A stretch of 64,000 nucleotides of DNA, taken from contig NZ_JANARS010000013.1 in the NCBI RefSeq assembly GCF_024199985.1, positions 26,965 to 90,964 of the forward strand, in the 5' to 3' direction. Below the pieces are notes generated by a model. The model did not search any database, had not been told where the DNA came from, and was given only the letters and a program-made list of their open reading frames with translations. Each line of letters begins with the position of its first letter. The first letter of the stretch is position 1. This document shows, one piece after another, positions 35,144-45,370 of this stretch. The stretch comes from Nocardioides pinisoli. GTDB taxonomy: Bacteria; Actinomycetota; Actinomycetes; Propionibacteriales; Nocardioidaceae. The position numbers were made by a program, and so were the translations under genes.

Positions 35144-37828
35144 CTAGGACCGGAGCCTTCGGGGGATGCCGGTGTCGAGCTCGGGTGGCTCGGCGATGCG
35201 GAGCTTGACGTCGACGCAGAAGAGCCCGTGGGCGTTGACGACCACCGGCTCGAGGGTGAGGTCGGCGACGTGGGGGACGTCGACGGCCAACCGGCCCACC
35301 GACGTCACCAGCGCCTCGAGCGGGGCGAGGTCGACCTCCTCGAGGCCGTGGTCGCCGACAAGCTGGGGCCAGAGCCGGAGGGCCCGCACCGCACGCGCCG
35401 CGTCCGCCACCCCGACCGGCGGCAGCAGCAGGACCTCCTCGGCCCAGCCGCCCACCGGTCCTGCGCCGCTGGCGACCCGCACGAGGGGACCGAGCTGCGG
35501 GTCGCGCACCAGGCCCACGGAGGCGAGGTGTCCGAGTACGAGGGGCTGGACCAGCACGTCGACGTCCTCGCGGCCGAGCTCGTCGGCGAAGCGTCGTACG
35601 GCGTCGGCGACGTCCTCGCCGCTGCGCAGGTCGATCCGCACCAGCCCGCGGTCCGACTTGTGGAGCACGGTCGGGTCGGCCACCTTCACCGCGACCGGGT
35701 AGCCGATCTGGGCAGCCACCGACGCCGCCTCGTCGGGCCCGCGCGCGAGCCGGCCGACGAGGGTGATGCCGTAGGGAGCCAGCAGCTCGGCGTGCGCGGA
35801 GGGCGCCAACCACTCCGGCTCGCCGCGGCGGGCCGCCAGCCGTGAGCGGGCCCACGTGCGGGCGTGGACCCCGCGGGTGCCGAGCTCCACCTCTGGTTGG
35901 TCGGCCGGGACGCGGCGCCAGGCGGCGTAGCGCATCGCCCGACCGAGCGCACCGATCGCCGCGTCGGTCGTGCGGTAGACGGTGACGCCCGGCAGCCCGC
36001 GCGCCGCGTCGAAGGCCGCTCCGGGCGTGACCAGGAGCAGGGGCACGTCAGCGCCCGCGGGTCGCGCCCGGGCGACGGCGTCGAACAGCGCGGCCCGGTC
36101 GGTGAGCCGGTTGGCCACGAGGACGACCAGCACGGCGTCGGCCTCGCCCGCGTCGAGCACGGCGCGGAGTGCCGCGGTGAGCTCGGCCGGCGTGACGTCG
36201 GCCCCGAGGTCGACCGGGTTGCGTACGTCGACCGCGCCCGGGACCGCGGCCCGCACGGCGGCGCCGAGGCCGTAGGAGGTCGGTGTCACGAGCATGCCCT
36301 GGCCGTCGGCCCGGTCCGTGGTGAGCGCGCCCACGCCGCCGGTGTTGGACACGATGCACACCCGGAGCCCCGCCGGCAGCGGCTGCTCCACGAGCAGCAG
36401 GGCGGTCTCGGTCAGCTCCGCGCCGGTGCGGCAGGCGATCACCCCCGACTGGTCGAGCAACGCGTCCACCCCGACCCCGACGGTCGAGGAGGCCGACGGG
36501 TCCTGACGGGCCCGCGACCGGCCGCCCACGACCGCCAGCAGCGGCTTGTGCTCGGCGAAGCGTCGAGCGGTGCGGGCGAACTTGAGCGCGTTGCCGAACG
36601 ACTCCAGGTAGAGCGCACCCGCAGTGACCGACTCGTCGTCCATCCAGGCGGCCAGGAGGTCGTTGCTGGACACGTCGACCTTGTCGCCGAGGGAGACGAA
36701 GGCCTGCACGCCGAGACCGACGTCGCGGGCGAGGTCGAGGAGGGCGAAGCCCATGCCGCCCGACTGGGACGCGACGGCGAGTCCCCCCACCGCAGGCACG
36801 TCGTGGAGCAACGTCGCGTCGAGCCCGTCGCCGTTGGCCAGGACGCCCTGCGAGTTGGGGCCGACCAGGCGGAGGCTGTGCGCGCGGGCGAGGCCCAGCA
36901 GCTCGCTGCGCCGCTCGTCGCTGCCGGTGCCGGAGAAGCCCGACGAGACGACCACCGCTGCGCCGGCCCCGTTGGCGGCCGCGTCACGCAGCACGTCGGC
37001 GACCCCGTCCGCCGGGACCGTGACCACGACGAGGTCGACCGGGGCATCGAGGTCGGCCAGCCTGCGGACTGTCCGGAGCCCGTCGATGACGTCGGCCTCC
37101 GGGTGGACCACGTGCAGCGCACCCGCGTAGGGCGAGCTGCGGATCGCCGCCAGCACACCGTGCCCGAAGCCGCCCGCCGAGCGACGTACGCCGACCACGG
37201 CGACGCTCGTGGGGTGGAGCAGCGGGCGCAGGGACCGGGCGGCGGCGCGCCACTCGCGCCGGTCCGCGGCCTCCACGGCCTCGCGCGAGGCATCGGTGCG
37301 CAGCTCGACCTCCACCTCGCCGGCGATCGTCCGTCTGGTGGCCGCGAACCCGGCCGCGCGGAAGACGCCGAGCATGCCGTGGTTGTCGCCGAGCACCTCC
37401 GCCACGAAGCGGCTGACCCCGTGCCGGCGGCCGAGGGCGGCGAGGTGCTCGAGCAGCAGGCTCCCCAGCCCCCGGCCGCGGTCCTCGTCGGCGACCAGGA
37501 AGGCCACCTCGGCGCTGTCGGGGGAGAGCAGCTCGGCGGTCGCCAGCCCGGCGACGCGACCGCGGACCAGCGCGACCAGGGCCGCCGACGCGGAGTTGCC
37601 AGGGGAGAAGAGGTGGTCGACGTAGAGCCGGCCGGCCTCGCGGCTGGGGGAGAAGAAGCGCAGGCGCAGCGTGTCCACCGACACGGACTCGTGGAGCGCC
37701 AGCACGGCCTCGCGGTCGTCCGCGCGCAGCGTGCGGATCACCGCCACGGTGCCGTCGGCCAGCAGCACGTCCGCGGGCTCCGCGCTCCACTCCCGCGGGG
37801 CGAGGTCCGCGGCCGCCTGGTCGGTCAC
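35144..37828 (-). CDS. GNAT acetyltransferase fused to ADP-forming acyl-CoA synthetase (PatA type)
   Basis: 894 residues. N-terminal GNAT domain (~15-185): VIRTLRADDREAVLALHES, DRGRGLGSLLLEHL (acetyl-CoA loop), VAEVLGDNHGMLGVFRAAGF. Then the CoA-binding and ligase domains of NDP-forming acyl-CoA synthetases (~195-660) and an ATP-grasp domain (SAHAELLAPYGITLVGR, YPVAVKVADPTVLHKSD). This order matches the actinobacterial protein lysine acetyltransferases that modify acetyl-CoA synthetase. In such enzymes the synthetase part is often an acyl-CoA or nucleotide sensor rather than a ligase. GTG 37828 (VTDQAAAD). Confidence 0.9.
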   Translation of the reverse strand: MTDQAAADLAPREWSAEPADVLLADGTVAVIRTLRADDREAVLALHESVSVDTLRLRFFSPSREAGRLYVDHLFSPGNSASAALVALVRGRVAGLATAELLSPDSAEVAFLVADEDRGRGLGSLLLEHLAALGRRHGVSRFVAEVLGDNHGMLGVFRAAGFAATRRTIAGEVEVELRTDASREAVEAADRREWRAAARSLRPLLHPTSVAVVGVRRSAGGFGHGVLAAIRSSPYAGALHVVHPEADVIDGLRTVRRLADLDAPVDLVVVTVPADGVADVLRDAAANGAGAAVVVSSGFSGTGSDERRSELLGLARAHSLRLVGPNSQGVLANGDGLDATLLHDVPAVGGLAVASQSGGMGFALLDLARDVGLGVQAFVSLGDKVDVSSNDLLAAWMDDESVTAGALYLESFGNALKFARTARRFAEHKPLLAVVGGRSRARQDPSASSTVGVGVDALLDQSGVIACRTGAELTETALLLVEQPLPAGLRVCIVSNTGGVGALTTDRADGQGMLVTPTSYGLGAAVRAAVPGAVDVRNPVDLGADVTPAELTAALRAVLDAGEADAVLVVLVANRLTDRAALFDAVARARPAGADVPLLLVTPGAAFDAARGLPGVTVYRTTDAAIGALGRAMRYAAWRRVPADQPEVELGTRGVHARTWARSRLAARRGEPEWLAPSAHAELLAPYGITLVGRLARGPDEAASVAAQIGYPVAVKVADPTVLHKSDRGLVRIDLRSGEDVADAVRRFADELGREDVDVLVQPLVLGHLASVGLVRDPQLGPLVRVASGAGPVGGWAEEVLLLPPVGVADAARAVRALRLWPQLVGDHGLEEVDLAPLEALVTSVGRLAVDVPHVADLTLEPVVVNAHGLFCVDVKLRIAEPPELDTGIPRRLRS

Positions 37829-37961
37829 GTCCCCAACGTGCCAGAACCGGCGCAGACGTGCCAGCGTCCGGAGGGACGAAGCGGTGGCGGGGCGGGGCAT
37901 GGTGCGCGGGTGACGGGGTAATGGGAACGAAGGCCCCGCGGCGCAGCGTGCGCACATCCCG

Positions 37962-38204
37962 GGTGGGCGGAGCCACGCGACCATCACCATCCGTCACGAG
38001 AACGGCTCCCTGAGCTCCTACGGCTTCACCGCCGACTACCTGCGCGAGCTCGACAGCTGGCAGTTCGACCATGCGGAGGGCCCCTGCTACGACGGGGTCA
38101 CCCACAACGCGTTCACCGTCTGCGGGGACCTCCGCAGCGACCCGCGCTACCCCAGCTATGAGGAGCGCGCCGTGGCGGCCGGCATCCGGCCAACCTCAGC
38201 CTGA
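37962..38204 (+). pseudogene. GAF-domain (GAF/ANTAR-type) gene remnant
   Basis: An ~80-codon open stretch without a start encodes the core of a GAF domain: HATITIRHENGSLSS, ADYLRELDSWQFDHAEGPCYDGV, GDLRSDPRYPSYEERAVAAGIRP, ending at TGA 38202. The DxxQYxxxEGPCxDAV-like motif is typical of GAF-ANTAR regulators of actinobacteria. Both the N-terminal third and the rest of the gene, including any ANTAR domain, are missing, so this is a relic. It lies between the Pat-like gene and the ThuA protein. Confidence 0.7.
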
Positions 38205-38279
38205 GCGCCCAGTTCCACTTCTGACGACCGGCTTGAAATCTTCTGCGCGCTCGTCGGGAAAAGCCAACGGACTTATGTA

Positions 38280-38309
38280 TTGACGCCGTCGAATCCTGCT
38301 ACCTACTGT
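38280..38309 (+). promoter_or_regulatory. sigma-A-type promoter of the ThuA gene
   Basis: TTGACG (38280-38285), 18-bp spacer, TACTGT (38304-38309). It gives a ~115-nt leader before ATG 38431. The surrounding ~100 bp is unusually AT-rich for this window. Confidence 0.5.
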
Positions 38310-38430
38310 GACCCACGTCACGGGTGGCCCTGCGTCACCTGTCCTGGGAGACGTCCGGTGCTCCATGCCCGGACCACGCGCCCGCCCCCCGTCGCTCCAC
38401 CCCCGCTTGGTCTCCAGAAGGCAGGACAGC

Positions 38431-41400
38431 ATGAGCAGGTTCGGTTCATCCGCCGCACGGGTCAGGACATCGGTCGCAGGGGTGGTGGCCGCGGCCGTCG
38501 CCGCCGGCGGCCTGGCCGCCGCCCCCGCCACTGCGGTCACGCCCCAGGGCGCCACTGGCGCGACGCCGGGCGCCGCTGGTGCTGCGGCCCTCGCCGAGCC
38601 GACGTACGACGTCCTGGTCTTCAGCAAGACGACGGGCTTCCGGCACGGGTCGATCGGGGCGGGCATCCGCGCGATCGAGCGTCTGGGCGCGCAGTACGGC
38701 TTCAACGTGGATGCCACCGAGGACGCCACGCAGTTCACCGCCGCCAACCTCGAGCAGTACGAGGCCGTCGTCTGGCTGTCCACCACCAGCGACGTGCTCA
38801 ACGACACCCAGCAGGCCGCGTTCGAGGACTACATCCAGGCCGGTGGCGGCTACGTCGGCGTCCACGCCGCCTCCGACACCGAGTACACGTGGCCCTGGTA
38901 CGGCGAGCTCGTGGGCGCCTACTTCCAGAGCCACCCCGCCGGCACGCCCACCGCGACCATCGACGTCGAGGACAAGAGCACGCCGTCCTCGTGCGCGCTG
39001 CCGGACCGCTGGGAGCGCACCGACGAGTGGTACAACTTCCAGTCCAAGGACAACCCGGTCGTCAACGGCGGCGGCACCGACTACAGCCCGCGGGTCAACC
39101 CCAACATCAACGTCATCGCGTCCCTCGACGAGTCCACCTACGTCGAGAACGACGGCAACGCCACCGACGACGACCACCCGATCGCCTGGTACCAGGAGTT
39201 CGACGGCGGTCGCAGCTTCTACACCGGCGGCGGCCACACCGACGCCTCCTTCTCCGAGCCGCTCTTCCGACTCCACCTGCTCGGCGGCATCGAGTACGCC
39301 GCGGGCCAGGCCTCCGACGCCTGCACCCCGCCCCCGCCGACCGACGCCTCCTTCGAGCAGGTCACCCTCGCCAAGGGCGTCGACAAGGTCGGCGAGCCGA
39401 TGAGCATCTCGGTGCTGCCCGACGGCCGGGTGCTGCACAACGCCCGCGACGGCCGCATCTTCCTGACCGACCTCGAGGGCAACACCACGCTCCTCTACGA
39501 CGTGCCGATCTACTCCCACGACGAGGACGGGCTGCAGAGCCTGACGGTGAGCCCGACCTTCGAGGAGGACGGCTGGGTCTACCTCTACTACGCCCCGCCG
39601 CTCGACACCCCCGCCGGCGACGCGCCCAACGAGGGCACCGCAGAGCAGTTCGAGGCGTGGAAGGGCCACAACGTCCTGACCCGGATGAAGATGGTCGACG
39701 ACGACCTCGACCCGGCCACCGAGCAGGTGCTGCTGGAGGTCGAGGCCGACCGCGGCATCTGCTGTCACGCCGGTGGTGCCATCGACTTCGACGCCGACGG
39801 CAACCTCTACCTGTCCACCGGTGACGACTCCAACCCGTTCGCCTCCGACGGCTACGCGCCGCTCGACGAGCGGCCCACCCGCAACCCGGCCTACGACGCC
39901 CAGCGCAGCTCGGCCAACACCAACGACCTGCGCGGCAAGGTCCTGCGCATCACCCCCGACCCGACCGAGGCGGACTACACCGTGCCGGAGGGCAACCTCT
40001 TCCCGGAGGCCTCCGACAGCCAGGGCAAGACCCGCCCCGAGATCTACGCGATGGGCTTCCGCAACCCGTTCCGGATGACGGTCGACAAGCGCACCGGCTA
40101 CGTCTACCTCGGTGAGTACGGCCCGGACGCCGGCGGCGCCAACCCCAACCGTGGGCCCGGGGGCATCGTGGAGTTCAACCAGATCCGCGAGGCCGGCAAC
40201 TTCGGCTGGCCCTACTGCACCGGCTCCAACACCCCGGCCGAGACCTACAACGACTGGAACTTCGCGACCAACGCCACCGGTCCCAAGTTCGACTGCACCG
40301 CACCGGTCAACAACAGCCCCCGCAACACCGGACTGACCAACCTGCCGCCGGCCCAGCCCGCCTGGATCAAGTACGACGGCGGCAACGTCACCTACAACGG
40401 TGTCACCACCAACGAGTTCGGCGGTGGCGGCGAGGGCCCGATGGCCGGCCCGGTCTACAACTTCGACCCCGAGCTCGAGTCGGACGTGAAGTTCCCCGAG
40501 TACTTCGACAACCACTTCTTCGCCGGCGAGTGGACCCGCGGCTGGATCCGCGACGTCGCGATGGACACCGAGGGCGACGTGGTCGGCATCGACCCGTTCT
40601 TCGACTCCATGACGCTCTACGCGGCCATGGACATGGAGTTCGGCCCTGACGGCTCGCTCTACGTCCTCGACTACGGCAACGGCGGCTACTTCACCGGCAA
40701 CGAGAACTCCGCGGTCTACAAGATCAACGCCATCAACGAGGGCGCCCGCTCACCCTCGGCGTCCGCGAGCGCCACCCCCGACTCGGGTGCCGCGCCCCTG
40801 GAGGTGGAGTTCTCGAGCGAGGGCTCGAGCGACCCCGACGCGGGTGACGCGATCGAGCTCTACGAGTGGGACTTCCAGAACGACGGCACGGTGGACTCGA
40901 CCGAGCCCAACCCGACCTTCACCTACACGCAGACCGGCGTCTACGACGCCCGCCTGACCGTCACGGACAGCACCGGGCGCACCGGTGTGGCCACCGCGGT
41001 GGTCACCGTCGGCAACACCCGCCCGGTCGTCGAGATCGAGCTGCCGCCCAACGGAGCGTTCTTCGAGTTCGGCGACTCCGTACGGGTCAAGGTCAACGTG
41101 ACCGACCCCGAGGACGGGGAGGTCGACTGCTCGAAGGTCGAGATCGACTACATCCTGGGCCACGACTCGCACGGCCACCCGCTCAGCTCGCGCACCGGCT
41201 GCGACGTCGTCCTGCCGACCGTGCGGGACGAGGGGCACGACGCCTCCGCCGACATCTTCGGCGTCATCAACGCCAGCTACACCGACGAGGGTGCCGACGG
41301 CGTCCGCACCCTGACCGGTGAGGACGAGGTCGTCCTGCAGCCCAAGCGCAAGCAGGCCGAGCACTTCGACAGCCAGCAGGGCGTCGCCACCGAGGCGGCG

Positions 41401-44400
41401 ACCGACCCGCTCGGTGGCTCTCGCAACCTGTCCAACATCGACGCCGGCGACCACGTGTCCTACGCGCCGATCAGCCTCTACCAGGTGCCGAAGCTGCGCT
41501 TCCGGGTCGCCTCCGCCGGAGCCGGCGGCACCATCGAGGCCCGGCTCGACAGCCCCACCGGACCGCTGGCCGGCTCGGTCGACGTACCCGTGACCGGCGG
41601 CTGGCAGCAGTGGCAGTTCGTCGACATGGACATCGCAGCGTCGGCGCAGGAGGGATCGCACGAGCTGTTCCTCGTGTTCACCAACGACAACCCCTCGGCC
41701 ACCGGCCTGTTCAACGTCAACTTCTTCGACGCCGCCGGCAAGGGCGTCTCGGTCAACTCGCGGCCCCAGGTGGGCGCCGAGGGCACGCCGCGACAGGGCA
41801 CGGCCCCGCTGACCGTGGACTTCACCGGCACGGCGTCGGACTACGACGGCGACGAGCTGACCTACAAGTGGGACTTCGGCGTCCCCGGTGACGGCGACAC
41901 CGCCACCACCCTCGACGCCGAGTACACCTACACCGAGCCGGGCACCTACAACGCCCGCCTGACCGCGACCGACCCCTCGGGCGCCACCGGCTCCTCCACG
42001 GTGCCGATCCGGGTCCTCAACTCCTGCGGCGCCCAGCAGTCCGACGAGTTCGACGGCACGTCGCTGGACGGCAAGTGGGACGTCATCCGCGACAGCGGCG
42101 AGTGGAGCGTCGAGAACGGCGGCCTCCAGCTGCCGATCAACAGCGGCAGCCTCTACGGCGTCGGCGGCAACGCCGAGGACATCATCGTCCAGCAGGCTCC
42201 CGACGGCGCGTGGGAGGTGACCGCCAAGATCACCGCCGAGGTGACCGAGAACTACCACCAGGCGGGGCTGCGGCTCTACTCCGACGACGAGAACTGGGCC
42301 TCGGTCCACCTCATCTCGGCCGGCGGCATCCGCGACGTCGAGTTCATCTACGAGGCGCAGGGCAACCCGCGCAACGACGCCGCGGACAAGCTGGGCGGAG
42401 TCCCGGCAGGCTTCCCGTCGACCTACTACGTGCGTCTCATCTCGGACGGCACCGACCTGCGGGCGGCCTACTCCGCCGACGGCGAGACGTTCTCGTCGGT
42501 CGGCCGGCCGGCTCCGCTGAGCACGTTCGCCGAGCCCAAGATCGGCCCGACCGCGGTCTCGGGCGGCGCGGCGTCCTCGCCGACGGCGACGTTCGACTGG
42601 ATCCGGTTCGAGCCCGACGGCACCAGCGGGGCCACCGACCCGACCGACGAGTTCGAAGGCAACGGGCTGGACGAGTGCCGCTGGAACGCCATCGTGCGCG
42701 AGGACGCCTCGCTGTACGACGTGGCGGACGGTGCCCTGACCATCAACGCCACCACGGGCGACCTCTACCAGGACTCCGACGCGTCCGGCACGAGGAACCT
42801 CATCCTGCAGTCCGACGCCAACACGACCGAGGACTACTCGATCGAGACGCGGATGTCGACGACGTTCACCGACGGCTACGCACAGGGCGGGCTGATCATC
42901 TACGGCGACGACGACAACTACGTCAAGCTCGACCCGATCTCCGACGTCAACGCGGGCCGGATCAACCGGATCGAGCTCCGCTCGGAGTCCGGCGCCGCGA
43001 TCCTCAACCCGCAGCCCGAGCTGGCCGCGCCGGCCAACGTCACGTCCTACCGGCTCCGCCTGACCAAGACCGGCACCAGCTATCTCGGCGAGGCCGCGTT
43101 CGACGGAGGTGACTGGCAGGTCATCGGCACCGTGCCCAACCCGACGGCCGACATGGACTTCGGCCTGTTCGCGCTCGGGGTCCAGCAGCCCGACCGGACG
43201 GCGACGTTCGACTACTTCAGGGTCACGCCGGCCGAGGCGGCCAACCGCCCGCCCGTCGCCGACGACGACACCGCCGTCACCACGGCGGGCAAGGCCGTCA
43301 CCATCCCCGTCCTGGACGGCGACACCGACCCCGACGGCGACACCCTCGCCGTCGAGGCGGTCACCGCTCCCGGCGACGGAGCGGCAACGGTCAACGACAA
43401 CGGCACCGTCCGCTACGTGCCGGACGCCGGGTTCGTCGGCACCGACACCTTCGACTACACCGTCGTCGACGGCAACGGTGGCAGCGACACGGGCACCGTC
43501 ACGGTGACGGTGACCGAGGACTGCGGGCTCGAGACACCGGACGACACGTTCGAGGGCGGCAGTCTCGACACGTGCCGGTGGAACGCGATCGTGGCCGCGG
43601 ACCCGACGAAGTACCGGGTGGCGGACGGGCGCCTGTTCCTGACCACGACGCCGGGTGAGATCTACCTGGGCGGCACGGGCAAGTCCAACCTCGTCCTGCA
43701 GTCGGCCGACCACGCCGGTGACGACTGGACCCTGGAGACCCACGCCGACGTCTCGAAGCTCGACGGGGGCTACAGCCAGGCCGGCCTGATGGCCTACGCC
43801 GACGACGCCAACTACGTGAAGCTCGTCGTCATCTCCGACCAGGACAAGCCCGCACCCAACCGGGTCGAGCTGCGCTCCGAGGTCGACAACGTGATCGTCG
43901 GGACCAACCCGCAGCCCGAGCTGCCGATCCCCGCCGGCACCGACCTGACCGACATGAGGTTCCGGCTCACCAAGACCGGGACGAGCTATGCCGGTGAGGC
44001 CTCCTTCGACGGCGGTGAGACCTGGGAGGACCTCCCCAGGCCGGTCGACAACGAGATGGTCGCGCCACGCTTCGGCGTCTTCGCCGCGGGAGTGCTGCAG
44101 GAGGGTGACGAGGTGTCCTTCGACGCCTTCCTGGTCGACGGCGAGGACCCGGTCGAGCCGGTCAACTCGGCGCCGAAGGCCGTCGACGACACCGCGACCA
44201 CGCCCCAGGGCACGGCCGTCGACGTCAAGGTGCTGGCCAACGACACCGACGCCGACGAGGGTGACGAGCTGTCCGTGGCCTCGGTGACCGATCCTGCGCA
44301 CGGCACGGCCGTGGCGGCCGCTGACGGCACGGTCACCTACACCCCGGACGCCGGCCACACCGGCACCGACTCGTTCGACTACGTCGTCACCGACGGGACC

Positions 44401-45009
44401 GACTCCGACACCGGCACGGTGACCGTCACGACGACCAAGAAGGACGTCGAGCCGCCGGCCCCGGGCATCCCGGACACGACGATCACGGGCTCGCCGCGTG
44501 ACGTCACGAGGGCCAAGACCGCCAACATCCGGTTCGCGGCCACCGGCCCGGGCGCGGCGGGAGCGTCGTTCGAGTGCTCGCTCGACGGCGCCGCCTGGCA
44601 GGCCTGCACCTCGCCCAAGGTCTACCGGGACCTCGACGCCGGGGAGCACGAGGTGCGGGTCCGCGCCGTGGGTGCCGGCGGCACCGACGCCACGCCGGCC
44701 ACGGCGACCTGGACGGTGGACCGCACCGGACCGCGCGTCCGGAAGCTGACGCCGAAGGGCACGAGCCGCGACCGTACGCCGAAGGTCGCCGCGGTCGTCA
44801 CGGACGGGCTGTCCGCGGTCCGCTCCGGTGACCTGAAGCTGTTCGTCGGCGGGGACCGGGTCCGGGGCGTGCGCTACGACGCCCGCAAGGACCGGATGTC
44901 GTGGACGCCCAAGCGCGCCCTGTCGCCCGGTCGCTACACCGTGCGCCTCGTCGCGGAGGACGCGCTCGGCAACCGCACGGTCGAGAAGTGGAGGTTCACC
45001 GTCCGCTGA
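38431..45009 (+). CDS. secreted multidomain ThuA / glucose-sorbosone dehydrogenase-like / PKD / DUF1349 protein
   Basis: 2192 residues, exported by a signal peptide (1-~38). Domains in order: ThuA-like (~59-290, YDVLVFSKTTGFRHGSI); PQQ-type sugar dehydrogenase six-bladed propeller (~307-770, NPFRMTVD, YGPDAGG, FAGEWTRG); PKD (~772-866); CBM6-like (~971-1100); second PKD (~1110-1196); three DUF1349/laminin-G-like jelly rolls (~1200-1403, 1404-1600, 1697-1907); two cadherin/Big_9 repeats interleaved (~1604-1693 and 1910-2000); a C-terminal Ig-like region. It probably binds and oxidises polysaccharide-derived sugars outside the cell. No sortase signal or transmembrane anchor is seen. ATG 38431 has AGGA upstream. 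Confidence 0.9.
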   Translation: MSRFGSSAARVRTSVAGVVAAAVAAGGLAAAPATAVTPQGATGATPGAAGAAALAEPTYDVLVFSKTTGFRHGSIGAGIRAIERLGAQYGFNVDATEDATQFTAANLEQYEAVVWLSTTSDVLNDTQQAAFEDYIQAGGGYVGVHAASDTEYTWPWYGELVGAYFQSHPAGTPTATIDVEDKSTPSSCALPDRWERTDEWYNFQSKDNPVVNGGGTDYSPRVNPNINVIASLDESTYVENDGNATDDDHPIAWYQEFDGGRSFYTGGGHTDASFSEPLFRLHLLGGIEYAAGQASDACTPPPPTDASFEQVTLAKGVDKVGEPMSISVLPDGRVLHNARDGRIFLTDLEGNTTLLYDVPIYSHDEDGLQSLTVSPTFEEDGWVYLYYAPPLDTPAGDAPNEGTAEQFEAWKGHNVLTRMKMVDDDLDPATEQVLLEVEADRGICCHAGGAIDFDADGNLYLSTGDDSNPFASDGYAPLDERPTRNPAYDAQRSSANTNDLRGKVLRITPDPTEADYTVPEGNLFPEASDSQGKTRPEIYAMGFRNPFRMTVDKRTGYVYLGEYGPDAGGANPNRGPGGIVEFNQIREAGNFGWPYCTGSNTPAETYNDWNFATNATGPKFDCTAPVNNSPRNTGLTNLPPAQPAWIKYDGGNVTYNGVTTNEFGGGGEGPMAGPVYNFDPELESDVKFPEYFDNHFFAGEWTRGWIRDVAMDTEGDVVGIDPFFDSMTLYAAMDMEFGPDGSLYVLDYGNGGYFTGNENSAVYKINAINEGARSPSASASATPDSGAAPLEVEFSSEGSSDPDAGDAIELYEWDFQNDGTVDSTEPNPTFTYTQTGVYDARLTVTDSTGRTGVATAVVTVGNTRPVVEIELPPNGAFFEFGDSVRVKVNVTDPEDGEVDCSKVEIDYILGHDSHGHPLSSRTGCDVVLPTVRDEGHDASADIFGVINASYTDEGADGVRTLTGEDEVVLQPKRKQAEHFDSQQGVATEAATDPLGGSRNLSNIDAGDHVSYAPISLYQVPKLRFRVASAGAGGTIEARLDSPTGPLAGSVDVPVTGGWQQWQFVDMDIAASAQEGSHELFLVFTNDNPSATGLFNVNFFDAAGKGVSVNSRPQVGAEGTPRQGTAPLTVDFTGTASDYDGDELTYKWDFGVPGDGDTATTLDAEYTYTEPGTYNARLTATDPSGATGSSTVPIRVLNSCGAQQSDEFDGTSLDGKWDVIRDSGEWSVENGGLQLPINSGSLYGVGGNAEDIIVQQAPDGAWEVTAKITAEVTENYHQAGLRLYSDDENWASVHLISAGGIRDVEFIYEAQGNPRNDAADKLGGVPAGFPSTYYVRLISDGTDLRAAYSADGETFSSVGRPAPLSTFAEPKIGPTAVSGGAASSPTATFDWIRFEPDGTSGATDPTDEFEGNGLDECRWNAIVREDASLYDVADGALTINATTGDLYQDSDASGTRNLILQSDANTTEDYSIETRMSTTFTDGYAQGGLIIYGDDDNYVKLDPISDVNAGRINRIELRSESGAAILNPQPELAAPANVTSYRLRLTKTGTSYLGEAAFDGGDWQVIGTVPNPTADMDFGLFALGVQQPDRTATFDYFRVTPAEAANRPPVADDDTAVTTAGKAVTIPVLDGDTDPDGDTLAVEAVTAPGDGAATVNDNGTVRYVPDAGFVGTDTFDYTVVDGNGGSDTGTVTVTVTEDCGLETPDDTFEGGSLDTCRWNAIVAADPTKYRVADGRLFLTTTPGEIYLGGTGKSNLVLQSADHAGDDWTLETHADVSKLDGGYSQAGLMAYADDANYVKLVVISDQDKPAPNRVELRSEVDNVIVGTNPQPELPIPAGTDLTDMRFRLTKTGTSYAGEASFDGGETWEDLPRPVDNEMVAPRFGVFAAGVLQEGDEVSFDAFLVDGEDPVEPVNSAPKAVDDTATTPQGTAVDVKVLANDTDADEGDELSVASVTDPAHGTAVAAADGTVTYTPDAGHTGTDSFDYVVTDGTDSDTGTVTVTTTKKDVEPPAPGIPDTTITGSPRDVTRAKTANIRFAATGPGAAGASFECSLDGAAWQACTSPKVYRDLDAGEHEVRVRAVGAGGTDATPATATWTVDRTGPRVRKLTPKGTSRDRTPKVAAVVTDGLSAVRSGDLKLFVGGDRVRGVRYDARKDRMSWTPKRALSPGRYTVRLVAEDALGNRTVEKWRFTVR

Positions 45010-45028
45010 CCCAGCGGACCGCTCCACA

Positions 45029-45071
45029 CGCCGCGCCGGCCGCCGGGGGAGACCCGGCGGCCGGCGCGGCG
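45029..45071 (+). terminator. strong terminator hairpin after the ThuA gene
   Basis: A perfect 19-bp stem (45029-45047 with 45053-45071, CGCCGCGCCGGCCGCCGGG) around a 5-nt loop, starting 20 bp after the stop codon. No T-tract, as common in high-GC actinobacteria. Confidence 0.8.
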
Positions 45072-45099
45072 TACGTCGTTCCCGGGCCTCGCCCCGGAG

Positions 45100-45192
45100 G
45101 TCATGGCGGACGGTCGTGCCAGCGGCCGCCAGCCATGACGTACGTCGACAGGGTCATGGCGCGCGGTCGTCCGGGCGCCCTGCTGCCATGAC
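45100..45192. repeat. two tandem 40-nt hairpin units with GTCATGGC/GCCATGAC ends
   Basis: Units 45100-45139 and 45153-45192 each start GTCATGGCG, share CGGTCGT and end GCCATGAC; period 53 bp. The 8-bp ends pair. They lie in the otherwise empty gap before the ABC transporter. Confidence 0.7.
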
Positions 45193-45370
45193 GTCAGGCC
45201 GCCATCGCCGTCGGGCTGGCCGCGCGACGGGTCCGAGGACCCGACCAGAGGACCTGACCGGGTGGGGCGGCACGGCCGGGTGCGAGGTGGCGTTCGGCCC
45301 TGCCGACACCGGCCGGGATGGGGTCTGGTGGAGGTCTGGGCTGTCGTGCGACCGCAGAGGAGTGATGCCG

